Shown piece by piece: positions 42,741 through 52,460 of a stretch of 64,000 nucleotides of DNA. This DNA is from Sphingomonadales bacterium (GTDB lineage: Bacteria; Pseudomonadota; Alphaproteobacteria; Sphingomonadales; Sphingomonadaceae). The DNA is taken from the NCBI GenBank assembly GCA_027486415.1, contig JAIXPC010000011.1:231411-295410 (forward strand). Reading direction: 5' to 3'. Made by a program: the position numbers and the translations under genes. The notes under the pieces were generated by a model that saw only the letters and a list, made by a program, of their open reading frames with translations, ran no database searches and was not told where the DNA came from. The first letter of the stretch is position 1, and each line of letters begins with the position of its first letter.

Positions 42741-43346
42741 ATGAGCGAAACTTTCAAGCTCGCGGCCGAAGTCCGCGCCAAGGCAGGCAAGGGAGCCTCC
42801 CGCGCGATCCGCCGCGAAGGCCGTGTTCCGGCCGTGATCTATGGTGCTGGCGAAGCTGCGACCACCATCCACGTCGAGGAAAAGATCCTCGTCCGTCAGC
42901 TGCATACCGGCCACTTCATGAATGCCATCGTCGAGCTGGAACTGGATGGCACCACCATCCGCACCCTGCCGCGTGACGTGGCGTTCCACCCGGTCACCGA
43001 CCGCCCGATCCACGTCGACTTCCTGCGCCTCACTGGCAACGAGATCGTCACCGTCACCGTGCCGGTGCATTTCATCGATCAGGAACAGTCGGCCATCAAG
43101 CAGGGCGCGATGCTGAACATCGTCGCCCACGAACTGAAGCTGGACTGCGCGCCCGACGCCATTCCGGATGACGTGACGATCAGCCTCGCCGGCCTGCAGG
43201 TCGGCTCGTCGATCCACATCGGCGACGTGAAGCTGCCCGCCGGCGTGAAGCCGCACGGCCGCGAAACCGATCTGACCATCGCCACCATCGTTGCCCCCAA
43301 GGGCATGAAGAGCGAAGAAGGCGACAACGAGACGCCGGCCGCGTAA
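42741..43346 (+). CDS. rplY: 50S ribosomal protein L25, long CTC form
   Basis: 201 residues. The N-terminal L25 domain (KLAAEVRAKAGKGASRAIRREGRVPAVIYG) binds 5S rRNA, and the C-terminal TL5/CTC domain (residues about 95-190) is present, so this is the long form, not the short E. coli one. It ends in an acidic tail. The order rplY-pth-ychF is conserved in many bacteria. Confidence 0.96.
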   Translation: MSETFKLAAEVRAKAGKGASRAIRREGRVPAVIYGAGEAATTIHVEEKILVRQLHTGHFMNAIVELELDGTTIRTLPRDVAFHPVTDRPIHVDFLRLTGNEIVTVTVPVHFIDQEQSAIKQGAMLNIVAHELKLDCAPDAIPDDVTISLAGLQVGSSIHIGDVKLPAGVKPHGRETDLTIATIVAPKGMKSEEGDNETPAA

Positions 43347-43373
43347 CAGCGCCCGCCCGTTGGCGAGAATTGC

Positions 43374-43399
43374 GGGACAGGGGAGCCATCCCCTGTCCC
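43374..43399 (+). terminator. Hairpin between rplY and pth
   Basis: GGGACAGGGG (43374-43383) and CCCCTGTCCC (43390-43399) form a perfect ten-base-pair stem with a six-base loop. The following tract GTTTCCTTTGG is only moderately T-rich, so it may attenuate rather than stop transcription into pth. Confidence 0.6.
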
Positions 43400-43444
43400 G
43401 TTTCCTTTGGAGCCCCGTTTCGCGTCTGGAGACACTGATCCGCG

Positions 43445-44017
43445 ATGCAGATTCTGGTCGGTCTCGGCAATCCCGGCGCGCAATATGCGCTCCACCGCCA
43501 CAATGTCGGCTTCATGGCCATCGATGCCATCGCCGAACGCTGGACGATCGGCCCGTTCAAGCCGCGTTTCCAGGGGCTTGCCGCCGAAGGCCGCATCGGC
43601 ACGGCCAAGGTGCTGCTGCTGAAGCCCGCCACCTTCATGAACGAGAGTGGCCGCAGCGTGGCCGAGGCCGTGCGCTTCTACAAGCTCGATCCGGCAGCAT
43701 CCCTCAGCGTCTTTTACGACGAGCTCGACCTCGCGCCGTTCAAGCTGAAGATCAAGCACGGCGGCGGCGCGGCCGGCCACAACGGCATCCGTTCCATCGA
43801 CGCCCACCTGGGGCCGGAGTGGCGGCGGGTGCGGATCGGCATCGGCCATCCCGGCCACAAGGACCGGGTGACCGGCCATGTGCTCGGCAACTTTGCCAGG
43901 GCCGAGATGGATCCGCTGGCCGATCTGCTGGGGGTGATGGCGGCCGAACTGCCGACCTTGCTGGCCGGCGACGAGGCCCGTTACCTGTCCGACATCGCGC
44001 TCCGGTTGCAGCCCTGA
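43445..44017 (+). CDS. pth: Peptidyl-tRNA hydrolase
   Basis: 190 residues. It releases tRNA from prematurely dropped peptidyl-tRNA. The active-site region LGNPGAQYALHRHNVGF contains the conserved Asn and catalytic His (His19). KPATFMNESGRSV, FYDELDLAPFKLKIKHGGGAAGHNGIRSI and RIGIGHPGHKDRVTGHVL follow in the family order. It lies between rplY and ychF. Confidence 0.96.
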   Translation: MQILVGLGNPGAQYALHRHNVGFMAIDAIAERWTIGPFKPRFQGLAAEGRIGTAKVLLLKPATFMNESGRSVAEAVRFYKLDPAASLSVFYDELDLAPFKLKIKHGGGAAGHNGIRSIDAHLGPEWRRVRIGIGHPGHKDRVTGHVLGNFARAEMDPLADLLGVMAAELPTLLAGDEARYLSDIALRLQP

Positions 44018-44065
44018 CGCTCGCGCCCTAGAGAGCGCCCAAACTTCTTACCGGGAAACCCACAA

Positions 44066-45166
44066 ATGCCCATCCGTGTCGGTATCGTCGGCCTGCCCAA
44101 CGTTGGCAAATCCACGCTGTTCAACGCGCTCACCCAGACCGCGGCGGCGCAGGCGGCCAATTATCCGTTCTGCACGATCGAGCCGAACGTCGGCAATGTC
44201 GCCGTGCCCGACCCGCGTATCGACAGGCTGGCCGCCATCGCCAAGAGCCAGAAGATCATCGAGACGCAGCTGGGCTTCACCGATATCGCCGGACTGGTGA
44301 AGGGCGCGTCGAAGGGGGAGGGGCTGGGCAACCAGTTCCTCGCCAACATCCGTGAAACCGATGCCATCGCCCACGTGCTGCGCTGCTTCATCGATGATGA
44401 CGTCACCCACGTCGCCGGCCGCGTGAACCCGGTGGAAGACGCCGAAACGGTCGAGACCGAGCTGATGCTGGCCGACCTGGAAAGCCTGGAAAAGCGCGTG
44501 CCGCAGCTGGCCAAGAAGGCGCAGCAAGGCGACAAGGAGGCCAAGGTGCAGGTGGCCGTGCTCACCCAGGCGCTGGAGTTGCTGAAGGCCGGCAAGCCCG
44601 CCCGCCTGACCGAGCCGAAGGACGAGGAAGAGGCCCGCGCGCTGAAGAACGCCCAGCTGCTGACCACCAAGCCCGTCCTTTACGTCTGCAACGTCGAGGA
44701 AGCCAGCGCCGCCACCGGCAACGCGCTGTCGGAGGCGGTGGCCAAGATGGCCGCCGGGATTGGCGCCAAGGCCGTGGTCGTTTCCGCCGCCATCGAGGCC
44801 GAGATCGCCACGATGGAGCCGGCCGACCGGCAGGAATATCTGGAAAGCCTGGGCCTGCACGAAACGGGGTTGGCCCGTGTCGTGCGCGCGGCTTACGAGC
44901 TGCTCGGCCTGATCACCTTCTTCACCGTCGGGCCCAAGGAAGCCCGCGCCTGGACCGTGAAGAAGGGTGCCAAGGCGCCGCAGGCCGCTGGCGAGATCCA
45001 CGGTGACTTTGAAAAGAAGTTCATCCGTGCCGAAACCATCGCCTATGACGACTATGTCACGCTGGGCGGGGAAAGCGCCGCCAAGGACGCCGGCCGGCTG
45101 CGGGCGGAGGGCAAGGATTATGTCGTCCAGGATGGCGACGTGATGCATATCCTCCACGGCGCCTGA
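44066..45166 (+). CDS. ychF: Redox-regulated ATPase/GTPase YchF
   Basis: 366 residues, the OBG-family ATPase that binds ribosomes and is linked to oxidative-stress control. The P-loop is GLPNVGKST (residues 9-17), switch II is DIAGLVKGASKGEGLGNQFL, and NVEEAS replaces the usual NKxD, as expected for its ATP preference. A coiled-coil insert (about 125-175) and C-terminal TGS domain (TFFTVGPKEARAW onward) complete the protein. Confidence 0.96.
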   Translation: MPIRVGIVGLPNVGKSTLFNALTQTAAAQAANYPFCTIEPNVGNVAVPDPRIDRLAAIAKSQKIIETQLGFTDIAGLVKGASKGEGLGNQFLANIRETDAIAHVLRCFIDDDVTHVAGRVNPVEDAETVETELMLADLESLEKRVPQLAKKAQQGDKEAKVQVAVLTQALELLKAGKPARLTEPKDEEEARALKNAQLLTTKPVLYVCNVEEASAATGNALSEAVAKMAAGIGAKAVVVSAAIEAEIATMEPADRQEYLESLGLHETGLARVVRAAYELLGLITFFTVGPKEARAWTVKKGAKAPQAAGEIHGDFEKKFIRAETIAYDDYVTLGGESAAKDAGRLRAEGKDYVVQDGDVMHILHGA

Positions 45167-45214
45167 GCTGTGGGTAGGGTGGCGTCCGCCGAAACTCGCG
45201 GCTACACCATCCCC

Positions 45215-46399
45215 ATGCTGACCCGCCGCACCCTGATCGCCTCTGCCCTGGCCGCGCCGGCCGCCGCGCAGGTGGAACGCAGTGTGGACTTGGGCTTTGC
45301 CGACAACGGTATGCGCCCCACCACGCGGGCTTTCCCGCAAAAGGGGGAGATGATCCTGCAGCGCTCGACGCCGCCGCTGCTGGAAACGCCGCTGTCGGTG
45401 TTTGACGCTGCTGATTTCACGCCGAACGACCGTTTCTTCGTCCGCTGGCACTATCCCTTCCCGCTGGCGGTCGATCCGGCCCGGCACCGCCTGCGGGTTG
45501 GCGGCCATGTGGCCAAACCGCTGAGTCTGAGCCTTGCCGATCTGGCCCGGCTGCCGCGCGTGGCCATTGCCGCCGTCAACCAGTGTGCCGGCAACGGCCG
45601 CGGCCTGTTCAACCCCCGCATTCCCGGCGCGCAGTGGGCCAATGGCGCCATGGGCAATGCGCTGTGGGAAGGCGTGCGGCTGAAGGACGTGCTGGCGCTG
45701 GCCGGCGTGAAGGGCGGCGCGGTGGCGGTGCGCTTTGGCGGGCTCGACACGCCGGGGGTGGAGGCATCGCCGGATTTCGAAAAGTCGCTGCCGATCGATC
45801 ACGCCCTCACCGATGACGTGCTGGTGGCGTGGGGCATGAACGGCCAGCCGCTGCCGCTGCTCAACGGCTTTCCGCTGCGGCTGGTGGTGCCGGGCTGGTA
45901 CAGCACCTACTGGATCAAGATGCTCGACAGCATCACCGTGCTCGACAAGGCGGACGAGGGGTTCTGGATGGCCAAGGCCTATCTGCAACCGGCCAATCCA
46001 CTGGCCGATACGCAGCCCGGCGCGCCGGCCGGTTCGCGCGTGCCGGTGACGACGATGCGGCCCCGCGCCATCGTCACCAACATCGCCGATGGAGCGAAGC
46101 AGCCGCCCCGCGCTGTCACCCCGGTGCAAGGCGTGGCCTTTGGCGGCGATCATGGGGTGAAGATGGTGGAGCTTTCCGCCGACGGTGGCCGCAGCTGGGT
46201 GCCCGCGCAGCTGGGGCCGGATCATGGCCGCTACAGCTTCCGCCGGTTCCGGGGCGGGCTGGCGCTGCCGGCGGGCAAGCACATCATCATGGCGCGCACC
46301 ACCAATACCGCCGGGGTGGCGCAGCCGCTCACCCAGAACTGGAACCCGTCCGGCTATAACCGCGCTGGGGTCGATCCTGTCCGCGTGGAGATCGCCTGA
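45215..46399 (+). CDS. sorA: Sulfite dehydrogenase, molybdopterin subunit SorA type
   Basis: 394 residues. An N-terminal MLTRRTLIASALAAPAAA export signal with two arginines suggests Tat export. The sulfite-oxidase fold has the molybdenum-ligand Cys124 in VNQCAGNGRG, then LVVPGWYSTYWIKML and a C-terminal dimerisation domain with GVAFGGDHGVKMVELSADGGRSW. The cytochrome c gene directly downstream, overlapping by one base, matches sorAB of periplasmic sulfite:cytochrome c oxidoreductase. The substrate is inferred from family and context. The ATG at 45215 starts the signal; earlier codons look like leader. Confidence 0.88.
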   Translation: MLTRRTLIASALAAPAAAQVERSVDLGFADNGMRPTTRAFPQKGEMILQRSTPPLLETPLSVFDAADFTPNDRFFVRWHYPFPLAVDPARHRLRVGGHVAKPLSLSLADLARLPRVAIAAVNQCAGNGRGLFNPRIPGAQWANGAMGNALWEGVRLKDVLALAGVKGGAVAVRFGGLDTPGVEASPDFEKSLPIDHALTDDVLVAWGMNGQPLPLLNGFPLRLVVPGWYSTYWIKMLDSITVLDKADEGFWMAKAYLQPANPLADTQPGAPAGSRVPVTTMRPRAIVTNIADGAKQPPRAVTPVQGVAFGGDHGVKMVELSADGGRSWVPAQLGPDHGRYSFRRFRGGLALPAGKHIIMARTTNTAGVAQPLTQNWNPSGYNRAGVDPVRVEIA

Positions 46400-46695
46400 T
46401 GCGTATCATTCTGGCTCTGGCCGCGCTTGCGCTGGTCGCCGCCGCACCGCCAACGAAGCGCCTTTCCGTCACGCTGCCTGAGGGTGAAGGCTTCCTTCCC
46501 GAACGCTATGGCGTGTCGTCCGAGGCCGTGAACGGCAACTGCCTGTCGTGCCATTCGGCCGCGATGATCACCGCCCAGCCGCGCCTGACGCGGGTGCAGT
46601 GGGGCGAAACCATCGCCAAGATGCGCAACGTCTATGGCGCGCCGATCGACCCGGCGGACGACAAGGCGATCCTCGATTGGCTGCTGGCTGATTGA
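46399..46695 (+). CDS. sorB: c-type cytochrome subunit, SorB type
   Basis: 98 residues. A signal peptide (residues 1-16) precedes a single haem motif CLSCH (Cys48, Cys51, His52), with Met candidates downstream. The start shares one base with the sorA stop (TGATG). It should accept electrons from SorA in the periplasm and pass them to the respiratory chain, for example via the bc1-linked cytochrome pool. Confidence 0.88.
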   Translation: MRIILALAALALVAAAPPTKRLSVTLPEGEGFLPERYGVSSEAVNGNCLSCHSAAMITAQPRLTRVQWGETIAKMRNVYGAPIDPADDKAILDWLLAD

Positions 46696-46728
46696 CCTTT
46701 CATCCTCCCGCCCGCTAGAGCGCGTCGC

Positions 46729-47586
46729 GTGAGCAAGCCCCTTTCTTTCCAGTCGATGATCCTTGCGCTCCAGAATTACTGGGGCAGCCACGGCTGCGTG
46801 ATCCTGCAGCCGCATGATCTGGAGGTCGGCGCCGGCACCTTCCACCCGGCCACGACGCTGCGCAGCCTCGGCCCGCAGCACTGGAACGCCTGCTATGTGC
46901 AGCCCAGCCGCCGGCCGTCGGATGGCCGTTATGGGGAGAACCCCAACCGGCTGCAGCATTATTACCAGTTCCAGGTGATCCTGAAGCCCAGCCCGCCCGA
47001 TCTGATCGGGCTGTATCTCGGCAGCCTCGACGCCATCGGCATCGACCGGGCGAAGCATGACGTGCGCTTCGTGGAGGATGACTGGGAAAGCCCGACACTG
47101 GGCGCCTGGGGCCTGGGCTGGGAAGTGTGGTGCGACGGCATGGAAGTGAGCCAGTTCACCTATTTCCAGCAGGTGGCGGGCCACGACTGCGCGCCGGTGG
47201 CGGGCGAGCTGACCTACGGGCTTGAGCGGCTGGCCATGTATATCCAGGGCGTCGAGAGCATCTATGATCTCGCCTACAACGATGCCGGCGTGACCTATGG
47301 CGACGTGTTCCTGAAGAACGAGCAGCAGTTCAGCGCCTATAATTTCGAAGCCGCCAATACCGAGAAATTGTTCCAGCATTTCCGCGACGTGTCGGACGAA
47401 TGCCGGGCTCTGGTCGCCCGCAACCTGCCGCTGCCGGCCTATGACCAGGCCATCAAGGCCAGCCATCTGTTCAACCTGTTGAATGCCCGCGGCGTCATCT
47501 CGGTGGCGGAGCGCCAGGCCTATATCGGCCGGGTGCGTGATCTGGTGAAGGCAGTGGCCGATTGCTGGGTGGAGCAGGTGAAGTGA
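46729..47586 (+). CDS. glyQ: Glycyl-tRNA synthetase alpha subunit
   Basis: 285 residues from a GTG start. The family start [23 protein letters not shown] and the blocks [33 protein letters not shown] and [22 protein letters not shown] are intact. The alpha subunit contains the class II catalytic domain for glycine activation. Its stop shares one base with the glyS start. Confidence 0.97.
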   Translation: MSKPLSFQSMILALQNYWGSHGCVILQPHDLEVGAGTFHPATTLRSLGPQHWNACYVQPSRRPSDGRYGENPNRLQHYYQFQVILKPSPPDLIGLYLGSLDAIGIDRAKHDVRFVEDDWESPTLGAWGLGWEVWCDGMEVSQFTYFQQVAGHDCAPVAGELTYGLERLAMYIQGVESIYDLAYNDAGVTYGDVFLKNEQQFSAYNFEAANTEKLFQHFRDVSDECRALVARNLPLPAYDQAIKASHLFNLLNARGVISVAERQAYIGRVRDLVKAVADCWVEQVK

Positions 47587-49631
47587 TGTTCCTCCTCGAA
47601 CTCCAGTCGGAAGAAATCCCGGCCCGCATGCAGGCGGCGGCTGCCGAGCAGCTGCGGACCCGCTTTGTTGATGCGTTGAAGGCCGCCGGGCTGGCCCATG
47701 GCACGGTGACAGCCGATGCCACGCCGCGCCGGCTGTGGCTGATTGCTGACGATGTGGCCGCCGCCAGCGAAGGCAGCGCCGAGGAGGTGAAGGGCCCCGC
47801 CGCCACTGCACCAGCGCAGGCCATCGAAGGCTTCCTGAAAAAGACCGGCCTGACCCGTGATCAGCTGGAAGAGCGCGAGACGCCCAAGGGTGTCGTGCTG
47901 TTCGCCATGCTGCGCCGGGAAGGGCGTTCGGCTGGTGATATTCTGGCCGAGGTGATCCCGCAGATCATCCGCGATTTCGCCTGGCCCAAGTCGATGCGCT
48001 GGGGCGGGGCCAGCCAGTCGACCGCCGCCCCGCGCTGGGTGCGACCGCTCACTGGCATCGTTGCCCTGCTGGATGAGCAGATTGTCGCCTGTGAAGCGCA
48101 TGGCCTGACCTCGGGCCGGGAAACGCGCGGCCACCGCGTCCATGCGCCGGGCGTGCTGACCATCACCAGCGCCGCGTCCTATCTTGACCAGCTGCGTGCT
48201 GCGAAGGTGCTGGCGTCGTCGGCGGAGCGCCGCCAGATCATCGCCGCCCGCGCCGCAGATCTTGCCGCGCAGGCCGGTTTGTCGCTGATCCCGGACGAAG
48301 GGCTTGTCGCCGAGAACGCGGGCCTGACCGAATGGCCGGTGCCGCTGCTGGGCCGGTTTGACCCCGATTTCCTCTCGGTCCCGCGCGAGGTGATCGTGCT
48401 CACCATGCGCACCAACCAGAAATATTTCGCGCTGGCCGACAGCACGGGCGCGCTCGCCCCCGCCTTCATCTGCGTCGCCAACCTTGACGCGACCGACGGC
48501 GGCGCCGCCATCACCCACGGCAACCAGCGCGTGCTCTCCGCCCGCCTGTCCGACGCCCGCTTCTTCTGGGAGCAGGACCTGGCCACCGTCCGCAAGGGCG
48601 GGCTGGAAGCGTTCCTGCCCAAGCTCGAGACAATCGTGTTCCACGAGAAATTGGGCACGCTGGCCGACAAGGTGGAGCGCGTTGCGGCGCTGGCCCGCTG
48701 GCTGTGCGAAAGCGGTGCGGTTGCGGCTGATCCGGCGCAGGCCGAACAGGCGGCGCGACTGGCCAAGGCCGATCTCGTCTCCGCCACCGTGGGCGAATTC
48801 CCGGAAGTGCAGGGCCTGATCGGGCGTTATCTGGCTCTGGAGATTGGCATTGATCCCGCCATCGCCGATGCCATCCGCGACCATTACAAGCCGGCAGGGC
48901 AGGGCGATGACGTGCCGATCGCACCGGTGAGCGTGGCGGTGGCGCTGGCCGACAAGCTGGATACGCTGACGGGCTTCTTCCGTGAGAAGATGCCGCCAAC
49001 CGGCTCGAAGGATCCCTTCGCGCTGCGCCGCCAGGCCTTGGGTGTGCTGTCGATCCTGCAAGCCGCCAACATCCGTCTGCCGCTGCGAACATTGTTCGGC
49101 ACCGACGAGACGGCCGACCAGTTGATGGATTTCTTCGCCGACCGCCTGAAGGTGCAGCAGCGCGAGGCCGGCGTTCGTCACGACCTGATCGACGCCGTGT
49201 TTGCGCTGGGCGGCGAGGACGACCTCGTTCGCCTGCTTGCGCGCGTGACGGCGTTGCAAACGTTCGTGGAGACCGAAGACGGCACCAATTTGCTGGCCGG
49301 CTACAAGCGGGCCGCGAACATCCTCAAGGCGGCCGAAAAGGACGGCCCGCCCCCGGCCCCTCCCGCGAGCGGGAAAGGAGAAGGGGCGGAATCAGCGCTT
49401 GCGACGGCACTGGAGGCGGCGCTGCCGGCCGCGCAGGCGGCTGTGGCCGAAGAGCGTTTCACCGACGCGATGGCGGCGCTCGCCATCCTGCGCGGCCCGG
49501 TCGATGCGTTTTTCACCGATGTGATGGTCAACGATCCCGATCCGTCCATCCGGGCGCGGCGATTGGCCCTGCTGGCGCGGTTCCGCGATGCGGTGCACGG
49601 CGTGGCGGATTTCTCGAAGATCGAGGCTTGA
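47586..49631 (+). CDS. glyS: Glycyl-tRNA synthetase beta subunit
   Basis: 681 residues. The beta subunit binds tRNA-Gly. The start FLLELQSEEIPARMQ and the blocks TRGHRVHAPG, VVLTMRTNQKYFAL, RFFWEQDL and EKLGTLADKVERV fit the family. Near residues 585-605 the protein has a low-complexity stretch (GPPPAPPASGKGEGAES) not expected in the family, encoded by a palindromic element listed separately. The frame stays open, so function is probably preserved. Confidence 0.95.
   Translation: MFLLELQSEEIPARMQAAAAEQLRTRFVDALKAAGLAHGTVTADATPRRLWLIADDVAAASEGSAEEVKGPAATAPAQAIEGFLKKTGLTRDQLEERETPKGVVLFAMLRREGRSAGDILAEVIPQIIRDFAWPKSMRWGGASQSTAAPRWVRPLTGIVALLDEQIVACEAHGLTSGRETRGHRVHAPGVLTITSAASYLDQLRAAKVLASSAERRQIIAARAADLAAQAGLSLIPDEGLVAENAGLTEWPVPLLGRFDPDFLSVPREVIVLTMRTNQKYFALADSTGALAPAFICVANLDATDGGAAITHGNQRVLSARLSDARFFWEQDLATVRKGGLEAFLPKLETIVFHEKLGTLADKVERVAALARWLCESGAVAADPAQAEQAARLAKADLVSATVGEFPEVQGLIGRYLALEIGIDPAIADAIRDHYKPAGQGDDVPIAPVSVAVALADKLDTLTGFFREKMPPTGSKDPFALRRQALGVLSILQAANIRLPLRTLFGTDETADQLMDFFADRLKVQQREAGVRHDLIDAVFALGGEDDLVRLLARVTALQTFVETEDGTNLLAGYKRAANILKAAEKDGPPPAPPASGKGEGAESALATALEAALPAAQAAVAEERFTDAMAALAILRGPVDAFFTDVMVNDPDPSIRARRLALLARFRDAVHGVADFSKIEA
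49356..49386. repeat. Palindromic element inside glyS
   Basis: GCCCC-TCCCGC-GA-GCGGGA-(7 nt)-GGGGC forms a nested hairpin: TCCCGC (49361-49366) with GCGGGA (49369-49374), and outer arms GCCCC and GGGGC. It encodes the Pro/Gly-rich low-complexity insert of GlyS in frame. It resembles the palindromic repeats common between genes in such genomes. A related CTCCCTTGCGGGTC stretch follows glyS. Confidence 0.5.
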
Positions 49632-49690
49632 GGATATTCTCTCCCTTGCGGGTCGGGGGCTGAAACGGGGAACTTGGGAGTGTGGGCGCA

Positions 49691-52351
49691 ATGAAATCCG
49701 TTTTTCGTTTCGGTGGCGGCACGGCCGAAGGCGATGCCACGCAAAAGGAACTGCTGGGCGGCAAGGGCGCCAACCTCGCGGAGATGGCCGGCATCGGCCT
49801 TGCCGTGCCGCCGGGCCTGACGATCGCCACCCATGTCTGCGCTGCCTATTATGATGCCGGCGGCCGGTTGCCCGACGATGTGCAGGCCCAGGTGCTGGAC
49901 GCGCTGAAATTCGTCGAAGGCGTGACCGGCAAGACCTTTGGCGATCCGTCCAACCCGCTGCTTGTCTCCGTCCGTTCCGGCGCGCGGGTGTCGATGCCGG
50001 GCATGATGGATACGGTGCTCAACCTCGGTCTCAACGATGTGACGGTCGAGGGGCTGGCGGCGGCTTCGGGCAATGCCCGCTTTGCCTGGGACAGCTATCG
50101 CCGCTTCATCCAGATGTATGGCGATGTCGTGCTGGAACTGGATCATTACCTGTTCGAGGATGCGCTGGAAATCGCCAAGGAAGACAAGGGCGTTTCCCAG
50201 GATACCGGCCTTGATGCCGATGATCTGAAGGCGCTGGTTGGCCGCTACATGGCCATCGTCGAGCAGAATTTGGGCCGGCCGTTCCCGCAGGACCCCTATG
50301 AGCAATTGTGGGGCGCCATCGGCGCGGTGTTCGGTTCGTGGCGATCGGATCGCGCCCGCACCTATCGCCGCCTCAACGACATTCCGGAAAGTTGGGGCAC
50401 CGCTGTCAACGTGCAGGCGATGGTGTTTGGCAACCTGGGCGACACTTCGGCCACCGGCGTCGCCTTCACCCGCGACCCGTCGACGGGCGAGCGCGCCTGG
50501 TATGGCGAGTATCTGATCAACGCCCAGGGCGAGGACGTGGTGGCGGGCATCCGCACCCCGCAATATCTGACGCTGGCAGCGAGGCTGAAAGCCGGCGCCA
50601 AGGCCGCTTCGATGGAAGAGGCGATGCCGACGGTGTTTGCCGAGCTGGGCCGCACCTTTGACCTGCTGGAGCGCCACTATCGCGACATGCAGGACATCGA
50701 ATTCACTGTTGAGGACAACCGCCTCTATATCCTGCAGACGCGCAGCGGGAAGCGCACGGCCCGTGCTGCGCTGAAGATCGCGGTGGAGATGGTGAGCGAG
50801 GGCCTGATCAGCGAAGCCGAAGCGGTCAAGCGCGTCGATGCCGCTGCAATGGACCAGCTGCTGCACCCGACGCTTGATCCCAAGGCCCCGCGCGACATCA
50901 TCGCCCGCGGCCTGCCGGCCAGCCCCGGTGCCGCCAGCGGTGCCGTGGTGTTCGACAGCGATACCGCCGAACAGCGCGCTCGCGCCGGCGATGCCGTCAT
51001 CCTTGTCCGCACCGAAACATCGCCGGAAGACATTCACGGCATGCACGCCGCGCGCGGCATCCTGACGGCGCGCGGCGGCATGACCAGCCACGCCGCCGTG
51101 GTGGCGCGCGGCATGGGCCGCCCCTGCGTGTCGGGTGCCGGCGGCATCAGCATCGACATGGCGGCACGCACGCTCAACACCGGTGGCCGCGTCGTGGCCG
51201 AAGGCGATCGCATCACCATCGATGGCGCCACTGGCGACGTCATGCTGGGCGACGTGCCGACGGTGGAGCCCGACCTGTCGGGCGATTTCGGCGTGCTGAT
51301 GGAATGGGCTGACCGCCATCGCCGCCTGAAGGTGCGGACCAACGCCGAAACGCCGGCCGATTGCCGCGTCGCCCGCCAGTTCGGCGCCGAAGGCATCGGC
51401 CTGTGCCGGACGGAACATATGTTCTTTGAACCGTCGCGCATCACCGCCGTGCGTCGCATGATCCTGGCGGAGGACACCGCCGGTCGCGAAGCCGCGCTGG
51501 CCGAGCTGCTGCCCGAACAGCGCGCCGATTTTGCCGAGATCTTCCGCGTGATGGCCGGCCTGCCGGTCACCATCCGCCTGCTCGATCCGCCGCTCCATGA
51601 ATTCCTGCCGCACGACGATACCGGCTTTGCCGAAGTCGCGGCCGCGACCGGTCTGGCCGAAACGTTGGTGCGTCGCCGTATCGGCGAATTGCACGAATTC
51701 AACCCCATGCTGGGCCATCGGGGTTGCCGCCTCGGTATCACCTACCCCGAAATCTATGCCATGCAGGCCCGCGCCATCTTCGAAGCCGCCGTGATGGTGG
51801 CGAAGGAGACTGGCGAGGCGGTGGTGCCGGAAGTTATGGTGCCGCTGGTCGCCACGCCGAAGGAGCTTGAGCTGACCAAGGCCGCCATCGATCGCGAGGC
51901 AGCCGCCGTATTCGCGGCCAGCGGCATCACGCTGGATTATCTCGTCGGCACCATGATCGAACTGCCGCGCGCCGCCCTGCGCGCCGGCGAGATTGCTGCC
52001 CACGCGCAATTCTTCAGCTTTGGCACCAACGATCTGACGCAGACGACGCTTGGCATCAGCCGCGACGATGCCGCGCGGTTCCTTGGGCCTTATGTCGAAA
52101 AGGGCATTTATCCCAAAGACCCGTTCGTTTCGATCGACGAGGACGGCGTGGGCGAACTCGTGTCAATCGCCGCCGATCGTGGCCGGACCGTCAAGCCCGA
52201 TCTGAAGCTGGGCATCTGCGGCGAACATGGCGGCGATCCGGCCAGCATCCTGTTCTGCGAAGGACTGGGGCTGGATTACGTCTCCTGCTCCCCCTACCGT
52301 GTGCCGATTGCGCGGCTGGCGGCGGCTCAGGCGGCCTTGAAGAGGGCGTGA
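49691..52351 (+). CDS. ppdK: Pyruvate, phosphate dikinase
   Basis: 886 residues. It interconverts pyruvate, ATP and phosphate with PEP, AMP and diphosphate. The N-terminal ATP-grasp region starts KELLGGKGANLAEM, the phosphohistidine is in GGMTSHAAVVARGMG, and the C-terminal PEP-binding TIM barrel has GLCRTEHMF, ELPRAAL, FSFGTNDLTQ and CGEHGGDP. I chose the ATG at 49691 over a GTG at 49682. It follows glyS by 59 bases. Confidence 0.96.
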   Translation: MKSVFRFGGGTAEGDATQKELLGGKGANLAEMAGIGLAVPPGLTIATHVCAAYYDAGGRLPDDVQAQVLDALKFVEGVTGKTFGDPSNPLLVSVRSGARVSMPGMMDTVLNLGLNDVTVEGLAAASGNARFAWDSYRRFIQMYGDVVLELDHYLFEDALEIAKEDKGVSQDTGLDADDLKALVGRYMAIVEQNLGRPFPQDPYEQLWGAIGAVFGSWRSDRARTYRRLNDIPESWGTAVNVQAMVFGNLGDTSATGVAFTRDPSTGERAWYGEYLINAQGEDVVAGIRTPQYLTLAARLKAGAKAASMEEAMPTVFAELGRTFDLLERHYRDMQDIEFTVEDNRLYILQTRSGKRTARAALKIAVEMVSEGLISEAEAVKRVDAAAMDQLLHPTLDPKAPRDIIARGLPASPGAASGAVVFDSDTAEQRARAGDAVILVRTETSPEDIHGMHAARGILTARGGMTSHAAVVARGMGRPCVSGAGGISIDMAARTLNTGGRVVAEGDRITIDGATGDVMLGDVPTVEPDLSGDFGVLMEWADRHRRLKVRTNAETPADCRVARQFGAEGIGLCRTEHMFFEPSRITAVRRMILAEDTAGREAALAELLPEQRADFAEIFRVMAGLPVTIRLLDPPLHEFLPHDDTGFAEVAAATGLAETLVRRRIGELHEFNPMLGHRGCRLGITYPEIYAMQARAIFEAAVMVAKETGEAVVPEVMVPLVATPKELELTKAAIDREAAAVFAASGITLDYLVGTMIELPRAALRAGEIAAHAQFFSFGTNDLTQTTLGISRDDAARFLGPYVEKGIYPKDPFVSIDEDGVGELVSIAADRGRTVKPDLKLGICGEHGGDPASILFCEGLGLDYVSCSPYRVPIARLAAAQAALKRA

Positions 52352-52370
52352 GTGTGATGTGGCGGCGGGT

Positions 52371-52460
52371 TTACCGCCGCCACATCCAGCAGCCGGTTGC
52401 CAGCCCGACCGCAAAGCCAACCAGCACCCAGGCCCAGATTTCGCCGAACAGCCAGATCAT
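52371..52460 (-). CDS. 29-residue single-helix membrane peptide
   Basis: The frame starts with an ATG whose first bases overlap the stop of the upstream gene (ATGA, 52457-52460). It encodes MIWLFGEIWAWVL and then VGFAVGLATGCWMWRR before TAA. It is one Trp-rich membrane helix ending in two arginines, so it should insert with the C-terminus in the cytoplasm. The exact overlap, in the direction of translation, argues that it is real. Short membrane peptides after BON/OmpA-like envelope genes occur in alphaproteobacteria; the function is unknown. Confidence 0.6.
   Translation of the reverse strand: MIWLFGEIWAWVLVGFAVGLATGCWMWRR

Noticed and set aside
42550-42744. 64-codon frame upstream of rplY
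   Set aside because: It has no ribosome site, a shadow-like composition, and overlaps the rplY start.
49301-52009. Reverse-strand open frame of about 900 codons opposite ppdK
   Set aside because: It is antisense to an unmistakable ppdK and glyS end, is rich in His, Arg and Gly as expected for a GC-driven shadow frame, and has no family features.
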